A DNA stretch of 32,465 nucleotides from Prevotellaceae bacterium UBA1710 (lineage in GTDB: Bacteria; Bacteroidota; Bacteroidia; Bacteroidales; Bacteroidaceae). The translations under genes were made by a program, and so were the position numbers. Location: assembly GCA_002317355.1 (NCBI GenBank), contig DCJC01000044.1:1-32465 (forward strand). The letters are read 5' to 3'. How positions within the stretch are numbered: position 1 is the first letter of the stretch; every line of letters begins with the position of its first letter. The notes below the pieces were generated by a model. That model had not been told where the DNA came from, did no database searches, and saw only the letters and a list, made by a program, of their open reading frames with translations. This document shows, piece by piece, positions 21,304-31,121 of the stretch.

Positions 21304-23931
21304 CTAAGGTCTTGTCACCTCGAGTGTCTTCAGGCAGGCATCATCAGAAGAACCGCCGTAGAGAATATTATAGCGGCCACTGAGAGCATTCATAGTACCT
21401 GTGTGAATGTCGTACCATGAGAATGTCTCATCGTCAATGTCAAGTTCTACGTTAACGGTTTCACCCTTAGCAATGTTTACGCGCTTGAAACCACGGAGAG
21501 TCTTCACAGGACCTTCCTTGTCGTCAGGACGCTGAACGTAGAGCTGAACAACCTCCGCACCATCGCGTGAACCTGTGTTGGTTACAGGAATGACGATCTT
21601 CTCCTTTGTCATCTTGCCATCTGTTGTATAAGAGGCAGGGAGAATCTGTGCATCACCATAAGTGAAGGTGGTGTATGAGAGTCCGTGTCCGAAGCAGAAC
21701 TGAGGCTTCTCTTTCATATAGCGATAGGTGCGTCCCTTCATGCTGTAGTCAAGGAATCCTGGCATCTGGAGTGTGTCCTTATAGAATGTGAGAGGCAGAC
21801 GACCTGATGGATTGTTGTCACCGAAGAGTGTCTCTGCCACAGCCTGACCACCCATCTGACCTGGATAGAACACCTGCATCATTGCATCGCAGTTCTCTTC
21901 TTCTGGAACCATAGCCATTGCAGAGCCAGAGCAGTTGATATATACGATGCGCTTGCCTGCCTTATGAATCTTTGCGATAAGGTCGCGCTGTACGCGTGGG
22001 AGCTGGATGTCGGTACGGTCGCCACCCTTGAAACCCTCAATCTGAACAGGCATCTCCTCACCCTCAAGACCTGGAGAGATACCGCCTACGAAGACAACCA
22101 CATCAGCAGGACGAATCTGCTTGAGCAGTTGGTTATCATCGAAATGAGTGGTGTTACCCATATCGAACATAAGGGCGTTGATACCCTTACCACCCACATA
22201 GCGAAGCTCGAGTTCGTATGTCTTGCCTGCCTCGGTAGAGAGAACATACACTGGCTCTGTGCTTCCACGCTCACCAAGTTTTCCCTCAGCTTCCTTTACA
22301 ACCTCACCATTCACGAGCAACTGAATCTTTGAGCATGAAGCCTTGATGTCAAACTCAATCTTGCTTGCCTCTGGAGTGTTGATGGTTGTCTTATAGATAG
22401 CAGAGAAATCCTCGAGGTTAACGCCTGCACGGAATGTTGTGCCACCGTATGTGTAGAGCTGCATTGCGTTCTTATAGCGACCATGAGCAACTGCAGGACC
22501 GCTGAAGTCCTTTGTGTTATAGTATGCTGCATACCAACCTTGCTCACCGGCAGAACGGCCTACTCCCATCCAACTTCTATAGCTTGTTGTCTGTGCCAAA
22601 CCGCATCCCTGAGTGTAGATGAGCTTATTAGGCTTCACGTACTTACGGATACCGTCAAGGATTGTTGTAGTTGCATCAGGAGTGCCGTTGTAGTTACCCC
22701 AGAGCATGATGCTGTCGTTGGCGTTAGGTCCAACCACGGCAATAGTCTGACGCGAGTTGAGTGGAAGAAGCGGTGCGCCCTTGCCATCTGCTGAACGGTC
22801 ATTCTTCAGAAGAACGATGCCTTCGCGTGCAGCCTGCAAACTCTTTACCTTATGATCTGCACAGGCAATGACAGAAGCAGGAATCTCGTCGTATGGTGTC
22901 TTCTCATCCATCTCACCAAGTTCGAAACGAGCCTTGAGCAGACGGAATACCGACTGGTCTATACGGTTCTCGGTGATGAGTCCCTGACGAACTGCCTCTG
23001 GAAGCTGGATATATGAACCACCACACTCAAGGTCAGTACCGCTCCATACAGCCTTTGCATCAGCATGGATAGTGTCAGGCTCAGTCATGTGAGCGCCAGG
23101 TGTGTAGAAGTCGTTGATAGCCCAGCAGTCACTTGTCACCAGACCATCGAAGCCCCAGTCGTTACGCAGAATCTGAGTGAGCAGACGGCTTGAACCGCAG
23201 CATGGCTCATCCTCATAGCGGTTGTAGGCACACATCACCTCCTTCACCTTTGCCTCTGTTACGAGAGCTTTGAAGGCAGGGAGATATGTCTCCCACAAAT
23301 CACGACTTGAAATATTCTCAGCATTGAACATGTGACGGTTCCATTCAGGACCGCTATGCACGGCATAGTGCTTGGCACATGCATGAGTCTTGTTGCCGTC
23401 AGGTCCCTGAAGACCATTTACCACAGCCACACCCATACGGCTTGTGAGATATGGATCCTCACCGTATGTCTCCTGACCGCGTCCCCAACGAGGATCACGG
23501 AAGATGTTCACGTTAGGTGTCCAGAATGTAAGTCCCTGATAGCGACGTATGTTGTCATTGCTCTTCTCACGGGCAAGACGGTTCTTCACGCGAGCCTCTG
23601 TACTTGCGATGTCGAAACATTCCTGCACCAGACCAGTGTCAAAGGTAGCAGCCAAGCCGATAGCCTGAGGGAACATGGTAGCCACGCCATTACGAGCCAC
23701 ACCATGAAGAGCCTCATTCCACCATTGGTAAGGTTTCACGCCAAGACGCGCAACAGGTTTCGACTGATCCATCATCAGCCCAACCTTCTCTTCGAGGGTC
23801 AGGCGCTTCAGGAGGTCGTTGGCACGTTCAGTAGGAGTCAATGCCGCATCCTGATATGGCAGAAGTGACTGCGCATTGATGAATGAGGTTGACAGACTCA
23901 GCCCTAAGGCTATAATAAATGATTTTTTCAT
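21304..23931 (-). CDS. Secreted GH3 beta-glycosidase with PA14 insert (beta-xylosidase/glucosidase)
   Basis: This 875-residue protein has a signal peptide (residues 1-20, cleavage near INA-QS). Residues about 25-310 form the GH3 barrel: GQETYGEDPYL, KHYAVHSGPEWNR and the nucleophile Asp268 in GLVTSDCWAI. A PA14-like beta domain is inserted at about 455-600 within the second GH3 domain, and a fibronectin-III-like domain closes the protein (about 790-870). The KHYAVHSGPE form is common in Bacteroidota enzymes acting on xylo-oligosaccharides, but beta-glucosidases share it, so the substrate is open. It has its own -7 box (TACCTTTG at 23974-23981) and probably leads the unit with the flavodoxin-like gene. 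Confidence 0.9.
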   Translation of the reverse strand: MKKSFIIALGLSLSTSFINAQSLLPYQDAALTPTERANDLLKRLTLEEKVGLMMDQSKPVARLGVKPYQWWNEALHGVARNGVATMFPQAIGLAATFDTGLVQECFDIASTEARVKNRLAREKSNDNIRRYQGLTFWTPNVNIFRDPRWGRGQETYGEDPYLTSRMGVAVVNGLQGPDGNKTHACAKHYAVHSGPEWNRHMFNAENISSRDLWETYLPAFKALVTEAKVKEVMCAYNRYEDEPCCGSSRLLTQILRNDWGFDGLVTSDCWAINDFYTPGAHMTEPDTIHADAKAVWSGTDLECGGSYIQLPEAVRQGLITENRIDQSVFRLLKARFELGEMDEKTPYDEIPASVIACADHKVKSLQAAREGIVLLKNDRSADGKGAPLLPLNSRQTIAVVGPNANDSIMLWGNYNGTPDATTTILDGIRKYVKPNKLIYTQGCGLAQTTSYRSWMGVGRSAGEQGWYAAYYNTKDFSGPAVAHGRYKNAMQLYTYGGTTFRAGVNLEDFSAIYKTTINTPEASKIEFDIKASCSKIQLLVNGEVVKEAEGKLGERGSTEPVYVLSTEAGKTYELELRYVGGKGINALMFDMGNTTHFDDNQLLKQIRPADVVVFVGGISPGLEGEEMPVQIEGFKGGDRTDIQLPRVQRDLIAKIHKAGKRIVYINCSGSAMAMVPEEENCDAMMQVFYPGQMGGQAVAETLFGDNNPSGRLPLTFYKDTLQMPGFLDYSMKGRTYRYMKEKPQFCFGHGLSYTTFTYGDAQILPASYTTDGKMTKEKIVIPVTNTGSRDGAEVVQLYVQRPDDKEGPVKTLRGFKRVNIAKGETVNVELDIDDETFSWYDIHTGTMNALSGRYNILYGGSSDDACLKTLEVTRP

Positions 23932-23973
23932 GTGTTATAAAGTAGAATAATTCTTATTTCTTGAAAAGCATTG

Positions 23974-23981
23974 CAAAGGTA
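23974..23981 (-). promoter_or_regulatory. -7 box of the GH3 gene
   Basis: TACCTTTG on the minus strand matches TAnnTTTG, 42 bases before the ATG. The -33 region is weak. Confidence 0.55.
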
Positions 23982-24078
23982 CAAAAATTATTCAACTTTA
24001 TAATACATTTTGTTGTGATTTTGAATTTCTACTGCATCAAAGCGAAAAAATCGCAATAATGGCGATTGTGTGATTCAC

Positions 24079-26415
24079 TCACGCATACGAGTGCATTCCT
24101 GGCAGCAGATAGTTGACGCCGAAGTAGGTCATTAGGACAGCAAGGAATGACACGAGTATGTACCAGTGATAGGTGCGGTCAGAGTAGGGGAAGAACGTCT
24201 TATGGAGTGGTACGGCATAGATCATGAGGGTGATTAATGCCCATGTCTCCTTCGGGTCCCATCCCCAGTAGCGTCCCCATGAAACGTTCGCCCATACAGC
24301 ACCGATGAAGATACCGATGGCAAGTAAGGCTACGGAAGGGTAGAGCAGTTGCTTGGACAGACTCGTTACTGTCTCTGCCCCCTGCTTGGTGACGAGTGCC
24401 TGTATGGAGAGAAGGGCGAGTATGGCAAAGAGTGAGTAGGCAAGCATCACCATCATGACGTGAATCGACATGAAAGGCGACTGCAATACTGGCATCAGAG
24501 GGGTGAGCTGTGGAGAACCGCATGCTATCATCGATACAAGCAGGGCGAAGGATGATACCACAGGTCCGAGTGGGTTGAGCAGTGGTGTGCGGCGACGCAT
24601 CAGCAGGGTGATGGTGATGATAGCACACGCCATGAACTGCATCGTCTCAAAGCCGTTGCTGAGTGGGATGTGCCCGCTTATTATCCATCGCAGAATGATG
24701 GAGGCAAAGGTGTATGCAAAGAGCAGTATCTGCAAGGTGAGTAGCGCCTTGTGCATGTTGCGGCTGTTCTTGCGCATGATAGTGACGATGCAGAGGATAA
24801 GGCTTGCCGTGAGGAACAGCATTATCGGCCATCGCTGTGTGAGTATCTTGTTATAGACGACCTCGACATCGAGCGTGGAAGGTATTGGGGCATGCTCACG
24901 CTGATAGTTGCGTATCTTGGCGATGAGGGTTGCGGCTGTCTGGGTGTCGTTGACGAGAGTTGCATGTACAACCTGATCCATTACTCGCTTGATGAACTGG
25001 AACTCCTTTGTGGGAGTGTTCTTAGGCAGTTGTGTGCTGCCAGGTGAATACCAGTGGTTGTTGAGTGGGAATATCTTAATAAACTCACCTGCATAGAACA
25101 TGCTTATGATGCGCACTTTCTCGTCAGCCTCACGTATAGCCTTGCGTGTGGAGATGGATAGTGATGCGTCATTGAGATACTTCTGCAGTTTATATTCGTT
25201 GGAAGGGCTGTAGAAGTTGCGGAGAGAAGCCCATGAGCCGTTGATGCCGATAATCTGTTGCACCTCCTCGTTCTTTATGCGTATGATAGGCTGTTGCTCC
25301 CAGTAGTCGTAGTAAATCATCCATCCAACGAATATCTCGTCGGCGGAGAGCCCTTGCCATGTAGCCTTTCCTGACAGCTTCTGCACAAAGTCGGTTGCTG
25401 CCGTGTTGAGAGGACAGATGCGGTTGTTGTATAGCACGGCAACGCTGCCGAGGTCGTGTGCGATGTCGGCTGTGGGAAGACCCTCTCGTTCCCCCTTAAA
25501 GGGGGAGGAAGCTAACGCAGGGAGAATGGCGCAGAATGGCTCTCCGTGAGTTAAGTCCCCCTTTAAGGGGGATTTAGAGGGTCCGTTTGCGTATGTACTT
25601 GTGAATGAGGTAGCGAGCAAAAGCGCAGCCACCGTCACACGCTTTTTTATTTTCTTCACGAATACGGCTATGAGTGAGAGAAACAGCATGATGTATGATG
25701 TGTATGTCACTGCTATTCCGTATGGATCGTGAGACACGAGCAGGTGAGTGCCCTGCATATCTTCATCATAGCTTGCCTGATAGAATCGATAGCCGTCGAT
25801 AGAAGCGATGTTGTTCATGGAGATCTGGAAAGGCCCTTCCCCAGCCCTCCCGAGGGAGGGAGAATTTGAGTCACCTTTTTCTCGCGGATGCCCATTTGGC
25901 GTTTCCTCTCCATATTGTATAGCTTGCATTTCATTATGGTGACTAAAAAACTCCTCCCCTCGGGGAGGCCGGGAGGGGGTCGTTGGGTATTGGGTCACTA
26001 CACTCACATAATCCATCGGTGCATCAGTACCGGGGTAGTTGACGATATGGAAATCAGTGAGTTCGAGAGTGAACGGAAGCATACTGATTCTGTTAGTCCC
26101 TGCTTCTACGAGTATGTTATCGGGTACGCCGACACGGAGGTGCATAGAGCCTCTCTCTGCTGTGAGATATGTAACGAAAGCGCCTGCAAGAATGCCGAGG
26201 AACGAGATATGAAGCATAAGCGTAGCAGGGGCAAGTCGCTTGCGGACAATCATTATGACAGAGCATATTGCGAGCAATGCCCATAACGCAACAAACCACC
26301 ACGCACCGTAAATGTACGTGGCGGCAAACTCAGTACCTTTTAGCCGCTCTACAATCGTAGCTATGCCCATGCATACTATGAGAAGTATGTAGGTGATAGA
26401 TATTGTTTTCTTCAT
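24079..26415 (-). CDS. ccsA: Fused cytochrome c biogenesis protein CcsBA (ResB-CcsA)
   Basis: System II cytochrome c synthases bring heme across the inner membrane and attach it to CxxCH motifs. The N-terminal ResB half has membrane segments near residues 5-25, 35-57 and 65-85, a periplasmic domain and another segment near 240-255. The C-terminal CcsA half carries several helices and the heme-handling WWD motif (WGRYWGWDPKETW) near residue 725. The ATG at 26415 is chosen because an in-frame start at 26439 falls in the spacer. Two segments (about residues 143-195 and 278-314) are low-complexity peptides encoded by inserted palindromic repeats. It is the last gene of the operon beginning at the porin and would mature the upstream di-heme oxidoreductase. 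Confidence 0.9.
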   Translation of the reverse strand: MKKTISITYILLIVCMGIATIVERLKGTEFAATYIYGAWWFVALWALLAICSVIMIVRKRLAPATLMLHISFLGILAGAFVTYLTAERGSMHLRVGVPDNILVEAGTNRISMLPFTLELTDFHIVNYPGTDAPMDYVSVVTQYPTTPSRPPRGEEFFSHHNEMQAIQYGEETPNGHPREKGDSNSPSLGRAGEGPFQISMNNIASIDGYRFYQASYDEDMQGTHLLVSHDPYGIAVTYTSYIMLFLSLIAVFVKKIKKRVTVAALLLATSFTSTYANGPSKSPLKGDLTHGEPFCAILPALASSPFKGEREGLPTADIAHDLGSVAVLYNNRICPLNTAATDFVQKLSGKATWQGLSADEIFVGWMIYYDYWEQQPIIRIKNEEVQQIIGINGSWASLRNFYSPSNEYKLQKYLNDASLSISTRKAIREADEKVRIISMFYAGEFIKIFPLNNHWYSPGSTQLPKNTPTKEFQFIKRVMDQVVHATLVNDTQTAATLIAKIRNYQREHAPIPSTLDVEVVYNKILTQRWPIMLFLTASLILCIVTIMRKNSRNMHKALLTLQILLFAYTFASIILRWIISGHIPLSNGFETMQFMACAIITITLLMRRRTPLLNPLGPVVSSFALLVSMIACGSPQLTPLMPVLQSPFMSIHVMMVMLAYSLFAILALLSIQALVTKQGAETVTSLSKQLLYPSVALLAIGIFIGAVWANVSWGRYWGWDPKETWALITLMIYAVPLHKTFFPYSDRTYHWYILVSFLAVLMTYFGVNYLLPGMHSYA
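25479..25583. repeat. Palindromic repeat inserted in frame in ccsBA (second site)
   Basis: Two 28-base arms (25479-25506 and 25556-25583) are inverted at 25 positions around TCCCCCTTAAAGGGGGA and end GACCCTCT. The total is 105 bp, exactly 35 codons. The encoded peptide (GPSKSPLKGD ... SSPFKGEREGL) lies just after the last ResB-side membrane segment, a linker where an insertion can be tolerated. Confidence 0.8.
25834..25979. repeat. Palindromic repeat inserted in frame in ccsBA (first site)
   Basis: Arms 25834-25875 and about 25938-25978 are imperfect inverted copies sharing CCCTCCCGAGGG-type palindromes and ending in GAGTCACC or GGTGACTA. The encoded peptide (PTTPSRPPRGEE ... SPSLGRAGEGPFQ) interrupts the periplasmic ResB domain just before ISMNNIASIDGYRFYQ, a stretch that looks conserved. 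The frame stays open through both arms. Confidence 0.8.
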
Positions 26416-26434
26416 ATATTTAAAAAACAGTCCA

Positions 26435-26621
26435 GCCACAGCCCCTCACCCGCCCTGTGGGCACCCTCTCCCCAAAGGGCGAGGGGGAAGTTACATTATT
26501 CTAATCAAAAGGCATTAACCACCTAAATGTCATAGAGCCCCTTTAGTGAGAAATACTAACTTTTCCCTCGCCCCTTGGGGAGAGGGTGCCCGCAGGGCGG
26601 GTGAGGGGCCATGGCTGTGGC
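26435..26621. repeat. Intergenic palindromic repeat between the oxidoreductase gene and ccsBA
   Basis: The arms (26435-26489 and 26561-26621) are long, near-identical inverted copies containing CCCCTCACCCGCCCTG, GGGCACCCTCTCCCCAA and GGGCGAGGG, and ending in GCCACAGCC. The element fills almost the whole spacer between two co-oriented genes. Confidence 0.8.
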
Positions 26622-26634
26622 CGTGGGCTTTTTT

Positions 26635-28311
26635 TTATATTGACTCTATAAAATACACAACCTGCTCACGCTGTTTCTTAGAGAGAGCACGGAATTTCTT
26701 TACCGTTTCGTAAGCATCACTCTTGCCACCCTCGCTGGTGCATCCGTGCCACATGATGGCTTCGATGACGTTACGCGCACGGCAGTCATGCATACGTTCT
26801 GTGCCTGAACCGCATTTCTTAGCCAGACCACGTCCCCAGAGAGGTGTTGTGCGGCACCAACCTGTGCGGAGGTCATTCTTCATGAAGAGACGATGCTGAA
26901 CCATATCGGTGTAAGGCCATATCTTCTGGTTAGGATAGCGAGGCATATCGTTGTTGCTGAAGAGGCGGTTTGGGTCGTGAATCTCGTCTGCGCCAGTTGT
27001 CCATGAAGGACGGTGACATTGTGCGCATCCTATCTGGGTGAAGAGTTCCTTGCCAGCCTTGAAGTCCTCGGTGGTGGTGTTGCGGGCAGCAGGAACTGCA
27101 AGACCGCGATGCCAGATCATGAGGTTCTTGTATTGATCCTGAGTCATCTCCGCATCGAGCGACTTACTTGTGAGATAGTTGTAGATGTTACTCTTCACGT
27201 CAGTTGTATGCCACTCTGCATGCTTCTTGTCTGGATCCACGCGATTGATATACTCGGCAAAGCCAGCCTGTACCTCTGGATCGCTTGAAGACTTCTCTGC
27301 ATAATACTTGCCTGCAAGGTCGAGGTAGTGGTAGCGTCGGTCAGGACGAGTCACGTTGGTAATGTTCCATATTGCATTTGCACCTGCGGCATCGAGTATA
27401 GGGCCACGTGACATAGCGTAGGTGAAACGGCGCACATACTTAGTGCCGTCGCCCTGAAGTGAGTTGGAATAGTAACTCTTCCATGTGTTGGTCGTCTGAT
27501 CCCACATGGCTGGGTTCAGCGTTACGTATGGTGATTCTGCAGCCCATTGCTTTGTTATCTCATCATCATCAATGGCATCAAGAAGACCAGTGCCATAGAT
27601 TCCGATTGTTGACTCAAGACGCACGCCAATCTCATTGGCAACATCGGCAGCAGAAATCTCTTCATCCTTGCCGTTGCGCTGCACGATGACAGGTGCATAG
27701 TAGGCAGATGCAGGGATAGAGACCTCTGGATATGTGAGGCTGTAGGTCTCGCCATCATCAAATTTATTGCCCCACTCATCGGTGTAGGCAAGCCAGTCAA
27801 TCTTTATCTTGCTCTCATCGATAGGAGCCTTGAATGGCTTCACGGCACCAGTCTGAGGCATACCTGCTACAGAGCGGATATAGGCATCGGTCTGCTTATC
27901 GTAGATAACGAGCAGATAGCCGTTGCGGTGAAGGTCAGCCTTGTATGTTGACTGACGTGCGCCATGACCATAGCCTGGGTGGCAATAGAGGCAGCCAGGG
28001 CGAACATACACAGGACCGAGTCCCATGAAAGCACCAGAAGTGTTGGTGTTGAAATCTTTCTCGAAGAGATACTCGCCCTCGTTGAATGCTGTTATCATAC
28101 CAGCAGTTTCCACGGCGAGTGTTGGCTGCTTGTATGCGGTGGAAGCTGTGACGCTCGTTGTTCCGAGTTTGCCGCCGGCATAATAGTCTTCCGGGTAGTT
28201 GATTTCTTCCGGGTCGTCGATTTCCCATCCGCTGATCTTATCTTCGGAAGAACAGGAAGCGAGTACGGAAAGGGAAGAGGCGATTAGTAGGGTAGAAAAT
28301 TTAAAGTTCAT
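26635..28311 (-). CDS. Di-heme oxidoreductase lipoprotein (DHOR / DUF1111)
   Basis: This 558-residue lipoprotein (lipobox VLASC, Cys20) carries two c-type heme motifs: CLYCH at 107-111 and CAQCH at 429-433. The family signature near the C-terminus is present as TPLWGRGLAKK and MHDCRARNVIEAIMWHG, where relatives usually have LHDGRA. It belongs to the di-heme oxidoreductases often encoded next to imelysin proteins and relates distantly to bacterial di-heme peroxidases. It would face the periplasm and needs heme attachment, which the next gene, ccsBA, can supply. The substrate is unknown; a role in iron or copper handling is inferred from the neighbours. Confidence 0.88.
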   Translation of the reverse strand: MNFKFSTLLIASSLSVLASCSSEDKISGWEIDDPEEINYPEDYYAGGKLGTTSVTASTAYKQPTLAVETAGMITAFNEGEYLFEKDFNTNTSGAFMGLGPVYVRPGCLYCHPGYGHGARQSTYKADLHRNGYLLVIYDKQTDAYIRSVAGMPQTGAVKPFKAPIDESKIKIDWLAYTDEWGNKFDDGETYSLTYPEVSIPASAYYAPVIVQRNGKDEEISAADVANEIGVRLESTIGIYGTGLLDAIDDDEITKQWAAESPYVTLNPAMWDQTTNTWKSYYSNSLQGDGTKYVRRFTYAMSRGPILDAAGANAIWNITNVTRPDRRYHYLDLAGKYYAEKSSSDPEVQAGFAEYINRVDPDKKHAEWHTTDVKSNIYNYLTSKSLDAEMTQDQYKNLMIWHRGLAVPAARNTTTEDFKAGKELFTQIGCAQCHRPSWTTGADEIHDPNRLFSNNDMPRYPNQKIWPYTDMVQHRLFMKNDLRTGWCRTTPLWGRGLAKKCGSGTERMHDCRARNVIEAIMWHGCTSEGGKSDAYETVKKFRALSKKQREQVVYFIESI

Positions 28312-28325
28312 AATTGTTTTTGTTT

Positions 28326-28425
28326 TACCACCTTTCCCCGAAGGAGAATCCCTTTATAATAATGTAACGTAGATACCGCTGATTTATTATCGGGGATTCC
28401 CACTTCGGGGTGGATTGTGTGGATT
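28326..28425. repeat. Imperfect inverted repeat between the imelysin and oxidoreductase genes
   Basis: CCACCTTTCCCCGAAGGAGA, running on to ATCCC at the left, is inverted as GGGGATTCCCACTTCGGGGT, running on to GG at the right, with a CCCCGAAG-type core. It is a member of the GC-rich palindrome class seen across 25.4-31.9 kb. Confidence 0.6.
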
Positions 28426-28437
28426 GGGTTATGGATG

Positions 28438-29628
28438 TTATTTCTTTATCTTAATGATAGCATTGTATAGAGCATACGCATTATCGCAGAGTGAACGGTA
28501 TGTAGCAACGATTACGTTGTCAACATAGTTCTCGTTGATGACCTGACATTGTGCCTGTACGGTCTTGTCTGCAGCAAAGCCCTGAAGTTTCTCTGAGAGT
28601 GACTCAAGTGAACCGTCAAGTTCATCAAGTGCATCGATAGCGCTCTTTACTGATGTGTCTGTGTAGCAGAGAGCGAAAGGTGCCTTCATGCCGTTGATAG
28701 CCTTGAGAGCAGCATCGAGTTTCTTCTGCACATCCTCTGCAGCACTCTTGAGGGTATTATTGTTAGAGTTGAGGCAGAAGTAGATGAGTGACTTCTCGTT
28801 AGGTGTTGTTGCGCCCTTTGAACCATATAGAGCATTCTTGCAGCTCACGATGTTGTCGTAGAAGTCGATGATTGAATTATATGCGTATGGTGACTCGATA
28901 TATGACTTATCCTCACCGGTATAAGGCAAACCGATCTTTGAGCCGCCAACCTCTGAGATGATATCACGTGCACCTTCGATGATCTCTATTGTAGCATCGA
29001 GAGCAGTCTCGTATGACCCGCCTGGTGTTTTGAAATCCTTACCGAAGTTGAAGTAAGAAAGTCCCTCGTTTGTCACATCACCATCATCATCGAGCTTTGA
29101 GTGAGTCTTGAGATAATCCATTGTCTCGTTGTAGCGTTCACCACTTGATGCACCCGACCATGTGGTCTCAAGTACGCAGGTAGCCTGATAGAGGTCGCGT
29201 GCAACCGCACAAACGTATGTGTATTCAAGGTTTGTGAGCTGTGAGATGTCGCGTGCCTTACCCTCGCGGAACAGCACATATTCTATGCCGTGATAGCCCA
29301 GAACTCCTGAGTTCATGGTGCGAACCTTGTTCTGGATATCGCCCATGACGCTATTGTCGCGCAGGATGTTAGCGAGAGCAGTCTGATCTACAGGCCATGT
29401 GTCGGTGTGTGGGTCGATGGAATACTCGTCGGCAGCACCGAAGAGGAATGCCTCGGTATTCTCCCAGTCGGCACGTGCTTTCTTCCATTGAGCGCAAGCC
29501 TCGTCGAGAGCCTGCTGTGATCCTTCTACAGTCTTTGAATCTACATCATCATCATCTGAACATGACACAACGGTCATGCAGCATACGGCAGCCATTACTG
29601 CCATTGTTAAAGTCTTGAATTTGAACAT
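28438..29628 (-). CDS. Imelysin-family (M75, EfeO/ICMP-like) lipoprotein
   Basis: This 396-residue protein has a lipoprotein signal (Cys23 in MTVVSC) and an all-helical body of two bundle repeats. The family signature GxHxxE is present as GYHGIE (His113, Glu116). Imelysin-like proteins are linked to bacterial iron uptake and often sit beside DHOR genes; the early view of them as peptidases is doubtful. Here it lies between an outer-membrane barrel gene and the DHOR gene, all on one strand with gaps of 106 and 126 bases, which supports a shared transcript. Confidence 0.88.
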   Translation of the reverse strand: MFKFKTLTMAVMAAVCCMTVVSCSDDDDVDSKTVEGSQQALDEACAQWKKARADWENTEAFLFGAADEYSIDPHTDTWPVDQTALANILRDNSVMGDIQNKVRTMNSGVLGYHGIEYVLFREGKARDISQLTNLEYTYVCAVARDLYQATCVLETTWSGASSGERYNETMDYLKTHSKLDDDGDVTNEGLSYFNFGKDFKTPGGSYETALDATIEIIEGARDIISEVGGSKIGLPYTGEDKSYIESPYAYNSIIDFYDNIVSCKNALYGSKGATTPNEKSLIYFCLNSNNNTLKSAAEDVQKKLDAALKAINGMKAPFALCYTDTSVKSAIDALDELDGSLESLSEKLQGFAADKTVQAQCQVINENYVDNVIVATYRSLCDNAYALYNAIIKIKK

Positions 29629-29734
29629 AATGATAAGGTAAGCCCCCTATCCCCCAAAGGGGGAATTTGGTTGATAGTATTTATCGTTGAGGGCATGTTG
29701 TTGATTGTTATTTCTTAATTTTTAATTTTTAATT

Positions 29735-31096
29735 TTACATAAACCATCCGCAGTACGCAATGCTTATGCTTATACTTGGTTCGTCGTTGTAAGGCTGCAC
29801 GTATAGTGGACTATCTTCGCGCAGACCGTTGTTGTTAGGCTTCTTGAAGGCACGGTAGGCATATTCAGCCTTAACCACCACCTCCTTGATCGGATAGTAG
29901 TTGATACCTACGGCGTAGCGTGACTTCTTGCAGTAGTTATACAGGCTCTTGTAAGTGCCAGCCGCCATCGTGTTGTAATGCTCTAAACGACCGAACACAT
30001 AGAATTTATTCACCCCTCGTGATGGCAGAAGAGAAGCTATGTCATATCCGCCTTCTATAGCGACAGCAAAGGCGTTGCTCGCTATGTTTGAGTATTTGAA
30101 TGGGGAACCATCCTGATACTTATGGTGTGTCCAGTTTGCCTGATTATAGCTTGAAATCCTGTCAGCATCAGAGAGATGTGCATAGTCGATGTTACCTCTC
30201 ACCACCCAGTTGCTGCGGTTCAGGGTAAAGTCGAAGGCTATGATGCTGAGAGCACCCGTAACATCATCATACGAAGCGCCTGGTGTCTTGATGGAATTGC
30301 GGAAGGTATGACCGTAATATCCGCTGATGCCCATTCGTAAACCTTTCACCGAATAGTTATCCACACGACCTGCAAAGGCGTAGGTGTTAGCCACCTTATA
30401 CTCGTAGGGACTTGTTGCACCATAATGCACGAAGTTTTCTGCCGAGAAACTCTCTGAGTTAAGAGCCGAAAGAAACTGAGCCTCATATCTCCAGTCGCCT
30501 GTGCGTCCCCAAATCGAAGCACCCAACTGATGCCATGTGTTTGGCATGATGGTGGCCTCACCTTCTGGTCGGTAGCATCCGAAGAAGTGAATAGGCTCGT
30601 GATAGGCGTTGCTCAGACCTACAGGAACGATGATTTCTCCAGCCTTGATGTTCAGTTCGCCATTGCCGAAACGCTTGTTCAGCCAGAACTGTTCAAGCAC
30701 CACCTCACCGCCTTTTTCTGTCTCAGCCTCATATTCTCCCGATTCCTCAGCCTCAAGTTCAACGGCAGTACCAGCACCTCCATGCTCAAACTCAATCTCA
30801 GAGCCCATGCTCCAGCCATTGCCGAAGTCGTAGCCCATATTGATACATACGTGAGGCAAGTCGAAGCGACCATGACTCTCACTATCCTTATATCTCGTAG
30901 GAGCATTATACCTGTTGAAACTCTGGCTATAGAAGTTGCGAGTCATCACAGCCTCGCCATATCCACCGATAGAGAATCCGCCTTTTGCCTCCTCAGCATC
31001 CTTTGTCTCCTCAGTTTCATCGGTAGTTTGTGCAGATATCGTTTGTGTGCAGAATGTAGCACCTAATAATATCAGAAATACAATCCTTTTTGTCAT
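29735..31096 (-). CDS. Outer-membrane beta-barrel (porin-like) protein
   Basis: This 453-residue protein starts at the ATG giving the signal peptide MTKRIVFLILLGATFCTQT, cleaved near ISA-QT. An acidic segment (ETEETKDAEEAKGG) follows, then alternating hydrophobic strands with aromatic girdles (GGYGEAVMTRNFYSQ, GNGWSMGSEIEFEHG), ending in SISIAYCGWFM. The layout matches 14-18-stranded porins of the phosphate-selective or DUF type. As first gene behind a strong promoter it leads the imelysin-DHOR-CcsBA operon and probably provides the outer-membrane entry or contact point for that system. The ligand is not evident. Confidence 0.85.
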   Translation of the reverse strand: MTKRIVFLILLGATFCTQTISAQTTDETEETKDAEEAKGGFSIGGYGEAVMTRNFYSQSFNRYNAPTRYKDSESHGRFDLPHVCINMGYDFGNGWSMGSEIEFEHGGAGTAVELEAEESGEYEAETEKGGEVVLEQFWLNKRFGNGELNIKAGEIIVPVGLSNAYHEPIHFFGCYRPEGEATIMPNTWHQLGASIWGRTGDWRYEAQFLSALNSESFSAENFVHYGATSPYEYKVANTYAFAGRVDNYSVKGLRMGISGYYGHTFRNSIKTPGASYDDVTGALSIIAFDFTLNRSNWVVRGNIDYAHLSDADRISSYNQANWTHHKYQDGSPFKYSNIASNAFAVAIEGGYDIASLLPSRGVNKFYVFGRLEHYNTMAAGTYKSLYNYCKKSRYAVGINYYPIKEVVVKAEYAYRAFKKPNNNGLREDSPLYVQPYNDEPSISISIAYCGWFM

Positions 31097-31121
31097 GTCT
31101 ATGAATGTTTGATTTCGGGTG

